A model generated the notes under the pieces. The model was not told the origin of the DNA, searched no databases, and was given only the letters and a program-made list of their open reading frames with translations. DNA of 64,000 nucleotides from Oerskovia sp042887685 (lineage in GTDB: Bacteria > Actinomycetota > Actinomycetes > Actinomycetales > Cellulomonadaceae), in contig NZ_JBHVOS010000016.1 in NCBI RefSeq assembly GCF_042887685.1, positions 59,201 to 123,200 on the forward strand, given 5' to 3'. This document shows positions 24,708 through 31,542 of this stretch, in pieces. Made by a program: the position numbers and the translations under genes. Each line of letters opens with the position of its first letter. Position 1 is the stretch's first letter.

Positions 24708-25367
24708 GTGCCGCACGACCACCAGAACCACGAGCACGGCCACCAGCAGCACCACCACGACCAGGCGTTCTGGGACGAGCGCTACGGTTCCTCGGCGGCG
24801 GTGTGGAGCGGCAACCCGAACCCGCAGCTCGTGCGCGAGGTCGCGGACCTGCCCGCGGGCCGAGCGCTCGAGGTGGGGGCGGGCGAGGGGGCCGACGCGG
24901 TCTGGCTCGCGCGGCAGGGGTGGGACGTCGTCGGGCTCGACGTGTCGCCCGTGGCGCTCGGGAAGGCCGCTGCCCACGCGGTCGTCGCGGGCGTGGCCGA
25001 GCGCATCGAGTGGCGCCAGGCCGACCTCGTCGGGTGGGAGCCGGGCGACGAGCGCTTCGACCTCGTCACGGCCCACTTCATGCACCTGCCGGCCGACCTG
25101 CGCCGCCAGGTCTTCCCGCGCCTCGCGCAGGTCGTGGCACCGGGCGGGCGGCTGCTCGTCGTCGGGCACCACCCCGAGGACCACGAGACGGTGCGCCGCG
25201 ACTTCGACGAGCACTTCTTCTACACGGGCGACGACCTGCTGGCCGAGCTCGACCTCGCCGGGTGGGTCGTCGAGACCAACGACGCACCCACGCGCGAGAT
25301 GCTCGACGCCGAGGGGCGCCCGGCCACGATCCGCGACACGGTGCTGCGGGTGCGACGGCCCGCGTGA
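24708..25367 (+). CDS. Class I SAM-dependent methyltransferase with His-rich head
   Basis: The 219-residue protein has a Rossmann methyltransferase domain: GRALEVGAGEGADAVWLARQG (motif I), VVGLDVSPVAL (motif II) and LVTAHFMHLPADLRRQ. It resembles TehB/UbiE-type enzymes acting on small molecules. The first 20 residues hold eight or more histidines (HDHQNHEHGHQQHHHD), suggesting metal binding; this is unusual for the family. GTG at 24708 was chosen because CGAGGAG lies 6 bp upstream; an upstream ATG at 24655 is less likely. Single gene. Confidence 0.82.
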   Translation: MPHDHQNHEHGHQQHHHDQAFWDERYGSSAAVWSGNPNPQLVREVADLPAGRALEVGAGEGADAVWLARQGWDVVGLDVSPVALGKAAAHAVVAGVAERIEWRQADLVGWEPGDERFDLVTAHFMHLPADLRRQVFPRLAQVVAPGGRLLVVGHHPEDHETVRRDFDEHFFYTGDDLLAELDLAGWVVETNDAPTREMLDAEGRPATIRDTVLRVRRPA

Positions 25368-25382
25368 CGCTCCCGCTCCGGG

Positions 25383-25952
25383 CTACGCCTGCGGTGCGGT
25401 GCGGAGCGTGATCCCGTCCGGCCCCGCGTCGAGCGCGGTCACGTGGGCCGTCGACCCGTCGGGGAGGAGCACGACGAGCCGGTCGCTGCCGTTCGCGCGG
25501 ACACGGGCGTACTGGAGCTGCGTGGTCAGGTCGTGGATGCCGAGGGGCTTGCTCCCGGGTCCCGCGGTCGCCCCCGCGGCCGGGACCGGTGAGGTGACGG
25601 CCGGGTCCTGCTGCCCGACGGCGTCGCTCGCCGCCCCGGTCGGGTGCGGGGCGGCCGGGTGCGGCGTCGGCGCAGGGCCGGACTCGTAGGACCGGAGCGT
25701 GCCGACGATCCCGTCGATGAGGTCGTCGACCTCGGTGACGTCGTAGCCCTCGCGCCACTTCGTGGCCGAGAACCGGACGCCGCTGGCCTCGGCCGAGGTC
25801 AGCAGCCCCGTGCCCGGGCGGTCGCCCGACTCGTACGCCGCGAGGGTCACGGCGACACGGTCGAGGTAGTCGTCGACCTGCACGACGTCGTAGCCCTCCC
25901 GGAACTTCGTCGCGGTGAACTTCGTGTCCAGGACCTGGTCAGCGGTCAGCAT
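25383..25952 (-). CDS. Protein with two DivIVA-like motifs
   Basis: The 189-residue protein contains two copies of the short DivIVA N-terminal motif: TKFTATKFREGYDVVQVDDYLDRV (about 10-33) and VRFSATKWREGYDVTEVDDLIDGI (about 59-82). This motif binds curved membrane or lipid heads in DivIVA/Wag31, but the long coiled coil of DivIVA is missing. After a Pro/Ala linker carrying SDAVGQ (family A copy at 25611-25629) comes a beta-rich C-terminal domain (VRANGSDRLVVLLPDGSTAHV). Its function is unknown; polar or septal targeting is likely. Confidence 0.8.
   Translation of the reverse strand: MLTADQVLDTKFTATKFREGYDVVQVDDYLDRVAVTLAAYESGDRPGTGLLTSAEASGVRFSATKWREGYDVTEVDDLIDGIVGTLRSYESGPAPTPHPAAPHPTGAASDAVGQQDPAVTSPVPAAGATAGPGSKPLGIHDLTTQLQYARVRANGSDRLVVLLPDGSTAHVTALDAGPDGITLRTAPQA
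25611..25629. repeat. Family A repeat inside the DivIVA-motif gene
   Basis: CTGCCCGACGGCGTCGCTC, identical over 19 bp to 28541-28559 and to the reverse of 1791-1809. It is read as SDAVGQ in the linker. Confidence 0.8.
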
Positions 25953-26046
25953 GCGGGGGCTCCGAGGTGTGAGGCGGGACGGCGGGCGACGCCGGGGCGG
26001 ACCCGAGCGGGTCCACCCCGGCGCCGCGGCCGGTGTCAGCGACGGA

Positions 26047-27531
26047 TCAGTTGGACGACGCGGCCGACGGACCGGCCGACCCGTTCGACGCCGACTGGCC
26101 GCTGAGGTGCCCCCCGGCGAGCCCGGCGATGAGCTGGTTGATGTCGACGCCCGTGAGCTGCTTGATGACCTGCTGGCCCTCGCCCAGCACCGAGGCGACG
26201 TTCTTGGTGACCGCGCTCGCGCCGTCGGTCGAGATGACCGTCATGCCCTGGATCTTGCCGATGGGCTCGGCCGCGGCGCGGACGATCTCCGGCAGGCGCT
26301 CGATGAGCTCCTGGACCAGGGCCGCCTCGCCGTACTTCTTGAGCGCCTCGGCCTTGGCGTCCGTGGCGACGGCCTCGGCGCGACCCTCGGCCTCGACCGC
26401 GAACGCCCGTGCCTCACCCTCGGCCTTGATACCGACGGCCAGGGCGACCTGGCGGTCACGCTCGGCCTCACCGGCGCGACGGACGGCCTCGGCGGACGCC
26501 TCGGCGTCCTGGATCGCGGCGGTCTTGTTGGCCTCGGCGATCGTGGTGCGCTTGTAGGCGTCGGCCTCGGTCGCGGCGTTCGACGAGTCGCGCTGGGCGT
26601 TGGCCCGCTGGACCTCGGCGTAGGCCGCAGCCTCGGCGGGCTTGCGGATCTCGATGTCGAGGCGCTCCTGCGTCACACGGGCCTGCTCGGCGAGGGCCTC
26701 GCGCTCCTCGACCGCGACCAGGCGTTCCTGCTCGGCCCGGGCGAGCTGCCCTGCGGCCTCGGCCTCGGCGTTGGCCTTGTCGGTCTCGGCCTTGATGATG
26801 GCGCGCTTGAGGTCGAGAGCCTTCTGGCGCTCGGCGATCTGCTCGGCGGCGTCGATCGCGGCGAACTCCGACGCCCGCTGCGCCTCGGCCTCGGAGACCT
26901 CGGCGACCTGGCGGGCGCGAGCGGCCTCGGCGCGACCGAGGTTGGCGAGGTAGTCGGAGCCCGGCGTCGAGATGTCCGAGATGTTAAGGAGGTCGACCTG
27001 CAGGCCCTGCTCCGAGAGGTCGGTCTTGGTGGACTCGACGACGCGGTCCGAGAGGCCCTTGCGGTCGGAGATGATCTGCTCGATGGTCATGTCGCCCACG
27101 ATCGAGCGCAGCGAGCCCTCGAGGGACTCCTTGATGATCTCGGTCAGGGTGCCCTGCTGGGACAGGAAGCGCTGGGCCGCACGGCGCACGCCCTCCTCGT
27201 CACCACGGACCTTGAAGTTGATCGACGCCTTGATCGCGATCTTGATGCGGTTCTTGTCCACGCCCTCGACCGTGATGCCGATCTGGCGCTGCTCGAGGGA
27301 GATGGAGAAGCCCTGCTGGAGGATGGGCCACACGAACGTGCGGCCACCCGTGACGACGCGCTGGCCGGTGCCCGCGGCCTCCTTGCGGCCCGCGCCGCGC
27401 CCGACGATGATCAGCGCCTCGTTCGGGGGCACGCGGCGGATGCGCTTGGCGATGAAGGTGATGATCGCGAAGAACGCGATGACCAGGGCGATCGTGGCGA
27501 TGATGCCGACGAGGTTGGAATCTTCGAGCAT
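26047..27531 (-). CDS. floT: Flotillin-like SPFH-domain protein
   Basis: The 494-residue protein has one N-terminal membrane helix (NLVGIIATIALVIAFFAIITF), an SPFH/band-7 domain (about 35-190; PPNEALIIVGRGAG, GGRTFVWPILQQGFSISLEQ) and a long Ala/Glu-rich coiled coil (about 200-400; many EA repeats), ending in a Ser/Ala-rich tail. This is the flotillin layout that organises membrane microdomains. ATG at 27531 was chosen because it directly precedes the helix; an upstream start at 27606 would add a 25-residue polar leader. The NfeD-like gene just upstream is its usual partner. Confidence 0.9.
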   Translation of the reverse strand: MLEDSNLVGIIATIALVIAFFAIITFIAKRIRRVPPNEALIIVGRGAGRKEAAGTGQRVVTGGRTFVWPILQQGFSISLEQRQIGITVEGVDKNRIKIAIKASINFKVRGDEEGVRRAAQRFLSQQGTLTEIIKESLEGSLRSIVGDMTIEQIISDRKGLSDRVVESTKTDLSEQGLQVDLLNISDISTPGSDYLANLGRAEAARARQVAEVSEAEAQRASEFAAIDAAEQIAERQKALDLKRAIIKAETDKANAEAEAAGQLARAEQERLVAVEEREALAEQARVTQERLDIEIRKPAEAAAYAEVQRANAQRDSSNAATEADAYKRTTIAEANKTAAIQDAEASAEAVRRAGEAERDRQVALAVGIKAEGEARAFAVEAEGRAEAVATDAKAEALKKYGEAALVQELIERLPEIVRAAAEPIGKIQGMTVISTDGASAVTKNVASVLGEGQQVIKQLTGVDINQLIAGLAGGHLSGQSASNGSAGPSAASSN

Positions 27532-27688
27532 GTCGGTACGCGCCTGCGGCGCGACTCCTTTCGGTGGCGGGTCGTGCGAGCGGGTCGTGCTGGTCCTGCT
27601 GGTCATGCGGTGGTGGTGCGCGTCGTGCGGCTGGGGTCGCCGGCAGGGTCACCGCGGGGTCACCCTGCGGGGGCGCCCGACGGGGAGG

Positions 27689-28159
27689 TCAGTCGTTGGG
27701 GAAGTAGCGCCGGACGCGGACCCGCGTCCCGGACTGCTCCAGGACGACGACGCGGGCCCCCGAGGGGATCGGCTCGTCGGCCCAGGCGAGGCGTCGTTCG
27801 AGCTCGTGCGCGGCGTCGAGCGAGACCTCCCCGGTCGCGGGCGAGATGTCGCTCGTCGCGGTGCCCTGGACGCCGACGAGCGAGATCGGGACGGCGTCGT
27901 CCGACGCGCGGAGCTTGGCGGTGAGCACGGCCACGAGGAGGATCGCGAGGGCGGCGAGGACTGCGGAGCCCACGTACGCCAGGACGACGGGCAGGTCGTT
28001 CGAGACGACGATCGCCCCGGTCGCGCCGAACACGATCGCCCCGACGCCGAGCGAGGTCCCGGAGACGGCGCCGTCGCCGAGCTCGATGAACTCCCCGAGG
28101 ATCATCGAGACCAGGACGAGCGCGAGCCCGACGATGCCGACGACGACGAACGTGATCAC
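27689..28159 (-). CDS. NfeD-like membrane protein
   Basis: The 156-residue protein has three membrane helices (about 1-20, 30-50 and 58-80) followed by an OB-fold domain (about 90-156) with LVGVQGTATSDISPATGEV and GARVVVLEQSGTRVRVRRY, the short NfeD type that is encoded next to flotillins (YuaF-FloT in Bacillus). It probably works with the flotillin gene 157 bp downstream. GTG at 28159. The 198-bp region before it, up to the phosphotransferase gene, holds only the hairpin at 28301-28346. Confidence 0.88.
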   Translation of the reverse strand: MITFVVVGIVGLALVLVSMILGEFIELGDGAVSGTSLGVGAIVFGATGAIVVSNDLPVVLAYVGSAVLAALAILLVAVLTAKLRASDDAVPISLVGVQGTATSDISPATGEVSLDAAHELERRLAWADEPIPSGARVVVLEQSGTRVRVRRYFPND

Positions 28160-28300
28160 CGCATACCCCCAGGGTGGGTCACGTCGCGCCGCCGAGCACG
28201 GGCCGCCCGAACACTTGACGTGATCGTGAACTTGCCCGAACTCTAGCGTGACTCAACCCTGCCCCGGGACGAGATGGGTGGTCCGCACCATCGGACCGAG

Positions 28301-28346
28301 CGTGTCGGAACCTGCGTGACCTCTGGGGCACGGTGGTTCCGACACG
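28301..28346. terminator. Hairpin CGTGTCGGAACC...GGTTCCGACACG
   Basis: Perfect 12-bp arms around a 22-base loop, ending 12 bp past the stop codon of the minus-strand phosphotransferase gene. Probable terminator, of a different sequence from families C and D. Confidence 0.75.
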
Positions 28347-28357
28347 TCCCTCGGAGG

Positions 28358-29491
28358 TCAGCGGGAGAGCTGGTCCAGCACCACGTCGAGGTTGGCCGCG
28401 GCCGTGTCGCGGTAGCCCTGGACCCATTCGCCCTGGTAGTCGCGGGGGACGACCTCGGTCACAAGCACCGCGCTGATGTACGCGCGGTACAGGAGCAGGC
28501 GCACGTCACCGGCCCCGAGGGTGCTCGCCCCGGGACGCACCTGCCCGACGGCGTCGCTCCCGTCCGGTGCGCCGCCGTCGGGCAGGAATTCACCCGGGGT
28601 GGGAGGCGCGAACCACGGCTCCTCGACGGGGAGCCGGCCCCCCGCCGAGCGGTAGCCCGCAGCGATCGCGGGCGGGACGGGGCCGAGGCCGAGCTGGTCT
28701 GCCCCCGCGAGCTCGTACAGCGGGTCGGCCCACAGGCAGCGCTCGGTGTCGATCACGCCGCTCAGGCGCAGGGGGGACGGCTCGTCGGGGGAGCCCGCTG
28801 CGACCGCCGGGTCCGCGAGGCCGGGGCCCCCGGCGGCGAGGAACAGGTTGCCCGGCCACAGGTCGGCGTGGACGAGGCGCGGGACCGTGACCTCGGAGAG
28901 CGCGTCGCGGTGGCGTGCGACCACGGCCCGCAGGGCGTCGGCGGGGAGGTCGACGGCCCAGGTCTCGGCGTCGGCGAGCAGAGCCTCGACCATGAGGCCG
29001 AACGCCTCGGGCCACGTCGGGGCGCTCATCCCGGACGCCGGGGCGGGGTAGCCGAACGCGTCTCCCGTGACCGTGTGCAGACGGGCCATGAACGCGCCGA
29101 GGTCGTGGTGGACCCGCGCCGTCGCGGCGTCGTCGAGCGGGGGCAGCGTGTTCCACACCTCGCCGTCGAGGAACGTGACGACCAGGGCGTCGCCGTCGAG
29201 CGTCGTCCGGCTGAAGTCGCTGTGGACGACGCGCGGCATGAGGAGGTCGGGGCGCTCCGCCACGCGCCGGTAGACGTCCTCCTCGGTGCCGAGGATCCCG
29301 TGCTCGTAGCGCAGGAGGCGGGAGGTGTCGGCGCTCGTGATCTTCACGACGACGCGCTGACCGTCGGTGAGGTCGACCCGGAACGTCGAGGCGAACATCC
29401 CGCCGTCCAGGGGGGCGGCGGCGGCGATCTCGCCGAGCGGGGACACGATGCGGGAGAGCTGGTCGTCGGTGACCGTCATCTTGGTGAGCAC
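28358..29491 (-). CDS. Aminoglycoside-phosphotransferase-fold kinase
   Basis: The 377-residue protein has the APH/choline-kinase fold: nucleotide loop GGMFASTFRVDL, Lys in VVVKITS, catalytic loop LVHADLWPGNLFL (His-x-Asp...Asn) and GVIDTERCLWADPLYELA with the metal-binding Asp. The substrate is unknown; resistance cannot be inferred from the fold. Near the C-terminus a perfect family A hairpin (28540-28586) is translated as LPDGGAPDGSDAVGQ between conserved parts. TACGAT lies 7 bp upstream of GTG 29491, so the message may be leaderless; ATG 29479 is the alternative start. Confidence 0.85.
   Translation of the reverse strand: MLTKMTVTDDQLSRIVSPLGEIAAAAPLDGGMFASTFRVDLTDGQRVVVKITSADTSRLLRYEHGILGTEEDVYRRVAERPDLLMPRVVHSDFSRTTLDGDALVVTFLDGEVWNTLPPLDDAATARVHHDLGAFMARLHTVTGDAFGYPAPASGMSAPTWPEAFGLMVEALLADAETWAVDLPADALRAVVARHRDALSEVTVPRLVHADLWPGNLFLAAGGPGLADPAVAAGSPDEPSPLRLSGVIDTERCLWADPLYELAGADQLGLGPVPPAIAAGYRSAGGRLPVEEPWFAPPTPGEFLPDGGAPDGSDAVGQVRPGASTLGAGDVRLLLYRAYISAVLVTEVVPRDYQGEWVQGYRDTAAANLDVVLDQLSR
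28540..28586. repeat. Complete family A palindrome inside a coding region
   Basis: CCTGCCCGACGGCG and CGCCGTCGGGCAGG are perfect 14-bp inverted arms, 19 bases apart, fully inside the phosphotransferase gene and in frame. It contains the exact 19-mer found at 25611 and (reversed) 1791. Confidence 0.85.
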
Positions 29492-29572
29492 GCTGGCGAT
29501 CGTATCGATTCGACGGCCGGTGGGGAAGAGGGCCGGGGCGGGGGGCTTGCGTGCCACCCGCCCCGGCCCTCC

Positions 29573-30640
29573 TCAGCGAGCGGCCGCCAGGGTGCCGACC
29601 GCGGGCGCCTCGGTGCTGGTGGCGGCGCCTGCCTCCGGTGCGCGACGGGCGCCCCCGCGGACCGACCCGGCGAGCACCAGGCCGATGCCCAGGGCGGCCC
29701 AGCCGGCGAGGACGAGCCAGGAGAACGTCGTGTCGGCTCCCGGGAAGTAGGACAGCGACCGCAGGAGGGTCGCCGACGCCCCGGGCGGGAACCACTGCCC
29801 CACGGCCCCCCACGGCGACAGCAGCATCTCGACCGGCATCGCGGCCGCCGAGATCGGGTTCGCGAAGAGCAGGAAGACGACCGGCCCGACCGAGATCCCG
29901 GGGCGCCCGAGCAGCGCAGCGGCGCCGACGATCGTTCCCGAGATCCCGAGGAGCGTGAGTGCGACCGCCGCGGAGTCGGCCAGGAACGACCCGTGCAGGC
30001 CGCCGAGCAGGTGGAGGATCGCCGCGATCACGAGGCCGCCGACCACCGCGTAGGCCCCGAGCCCCGCGAGGCGGTGCCCCGTGCCGCGCACCACGAGGGC
30101 GATCGCGACGCCGCCGACCAGGCCACCGAGCACGAGGGGGAACGTCGCGGCGGCGAGGGTCGTGCCGCGGGCGTCGTCCGGGGACAGGGGGACGAGGTCG
30201 GTCACCACGACGGTCGGTGCCGAGCCGGCCGGTGCGCCGAGAGCGGCGGCTGCGGCGTCGACCTGGGCCTGGAGCGCGCTCGCCTGCTCCCCGAGGAGCT
30301 GGGCGACGACCGGGCTCGCAGCCGAGGCCGTGAGGATCTCCGGGGCGGGACCCAGGACGATCGCGCCGTACACGTCGCGGGCCTCGACGAGCGCGACCGC
30401 ACCGGCTCGGTCGGCGACGGCCGTGACGTCCAGGACGCCAGGGGTGCTCTGGGCGAGACCGGCCTCGACCTGGGCGACCTGCTCGACCGGACCGGCGACG
30501 GCCACCGGGAGGTTGCGGGGGTCGGCCGTGACCGAGGGCCACAGGAAGGCCAGGACCAGGGCGCTCACGAGGGTCACGAGGCCGAGGGCGAGTCCGAGGG
30601 TGCGGGGCCACGGGGTGGTGCCCGGGGGGCTGGTGGTCAT
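29573..30640 (-). CDS. YhgE/Pip-like ABC-2 type membrane protein
   Basis: The 355-residue protein has one N-terminal helix (about 15-35), an extracellular domain of about 120 residues (AVAGPVEQVAQVEAGL, VYGAIVLGP) and five to six C-terminal helices (about 165-335). This is the arrangement of YhgE/Pip and DUF3533-type proteins, often annotated as ABC-2 permeases; no ATPase gene is nearby. It is divergent from a TetR repressor gene with two palindromes between them, so it is almost certainly the repressor's target and may export a toxic compound. ATG at 30640 follows AAGGAG. Confidence 0.8.
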   Translation of the reverse strand: MTTSPPGTTPWPRTLGLALGLVTLVSALVLAFLWPSVTADPRNLPVAVAGPVEQVAQVEAGLAQSTPGVLDVTAVADRAGAVALVEARDVYGAIVLGPAPEILTASAASPVVAQLLGEQASALQAQVDAAAAALGAPAGSAPTVVVTDLVPLSPDDARGTTLAAATFPLVLGGLVGGVAIALVVRGTGHRLAGLGAYAVVGGLVIAAILHLLGGLHGSFLADSAAVALTLLGISGTIVGAAALLGRPGISVGPVVFLLFANPISAAAMPVEMLLSPWGAVGQWFPPGASATLLRSLSYFPGADTTFSWLVLAGWAALGIGLVLAGSVRGGARRAPEAGAATSTEAPAVGTLAAAR

Positions 30641-30654
30641 GACGGGCTCCTTAA

Positions 30655-30668
30655 AACGAATGTTCGTT
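30655..30668. promoter_or_regulatory. TetR operator 1 (in front of the membrane protein gene)
   Basis: AACGAATGTTCGTT: arms AACGAA and TTCGTT. It lies 15 bp upstream of the YhgE-like start codon. Confidence 0.75.
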
Positions 30669-30707
30669 CTTTATAGACTCGCGGCCGCCGCCCGTGCCTG
30701 TCAAGAG

Positions 30708-30717
30708 CGAACGTTCG
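30708..30717. promoter_or_regulatory. TetR operator 2 (in front of tetR)
   Basis: CGAACGTTCG, a perfect palindrome sharing the GAAYGTTCG core with operator 1. It lies next to the TATGGT box of the repressor gene, so the repressor probably controls itself. Confidence 0.7.
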
Positions 30718-30732
30718 GTTTATGGTGGGTCG

Positions 30733-31326
30733 GTGCCCAGAGTGACCGAGGAGTACCGCGCCGCCCGCCGCGAGGAGATCGTCGAGGCAGCCCTCCGGGT
30801 CTTCCTGCGCAAGGGATTCCAGGCCGCCTCGATGGCCGACATCATCACCGAGTCCGGCCTGTCCGCCGGAGCGATCTACGGCTACTTCGACAGCAAGTCC
30901 GAGCTCATCCACCAGACCGCCGCCCAGGTCGTCGGTGCCCGGGTCCTCGACGTCGAGAAGCTCGCCGCGAGCGAACCGCTCCCCGTGCCGGCCGAGGTCG
31001 TCCGGGTCCTCATGACCGGCGTCCAGCGCGAGCTCCGCGACCCCAGGATCCTCGTCCAGCTCTGGGGGGAGGCCGTGACCGACCCCGCGCTGCGCGCGCT
31101 CGCCGCCGGCGTCGTCGAACGCATCCTGCGGACCTTCGAGGACTACCTCACGGTCTGGCACCAGCGGATGAACGGTCACGCCGAGGCGGAGGCGGCGGCG
31201 CTCGCGGCCGAGCAGGCGCCGTTGTTCGTCAGCGCCTGCCAAGGATGCATGCTCCAGTCGGCCCTCATCGAGGACTTCGACCGGGACGGCTACCTCGACC
31301 TGCTCGTGCGCTACCTCCCCCGCTGA
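30733..31326 (+). CDS. TetR/AcrR-family repressor
   Basis: The 197-residue protein has an N-terminal helix-turn-helix (about 8-55; EEIVEAALRVFLRKGFQAASMADIITESGLSAGAIYGYF), the most conserved TetR segment, and a helical ligand domain with a CQGCML pair. It would repress the divergent YhgE-like gene and itself through two palindromes. GTG at 30733 was chosen because TATGGT ends 6 bp upstream (leaderless) and because an earlier GTG at 30694 would lie upstream of operator 2. Confidence 0.9.
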   Translation: MPRVTEEYRAARREEIVEAALRVFLRKGFQAASMADIITESGLSAGAIYGYFDSKSELIHQTAAQVVGARVLDVEKLAASEPLPVPAEVVRVLMTGVQRELRDPRILVQLWGEAVTDPALRALAAGVVERILRTFEDYLTVWHQRMNGHAEAEAAALAAEQAPLFVSACQGCMLQSALIEDFDRDGYLDLLVRYLPR

Positions 31327-31409
31327 GGGGCTGCGCGGAGGCGCGGTGCCGCAGTCGGCACCGGGCCGGGCGTCGGCGACGCGGGGTGTGCGTGCGCCGG
31401 GCGGGGGGC

Positions 31410-31470
31410 GTCGAGTGTGCAGTTCGGGCTGTCAGGAGCGCGCCCGGGCAGCCGGAACTGCACACTCGAC
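31410..31470. terminator. Long hairpin, family C, between convergent genes
   Basis: GTCGAGTGTGCAGTTCGGG pairs with the complement ending GAACTGCACACTCGAC. It lies between tetR and the pyruvate oxidase gene. It is followed at 31475-31540 by a run of short GGCCAGGCCCGGCC-like repeats. Confidence 0.8.
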
Positions 31471-31542
31471 GGGCCAAGGCCAGGCCAGGCCGCCCCGGGG
31501 CCAGGCCCGGCCGGGCCAGGCCCGGCCGGGCCAGGCCGGGCC

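Noticed and set aside
28358..29491. Aminoglycoside resistance gene
   Set aside because: Only the general APH/choline-kinase fold is visible; the family phosphorylates many substrates and no resistance context is present.
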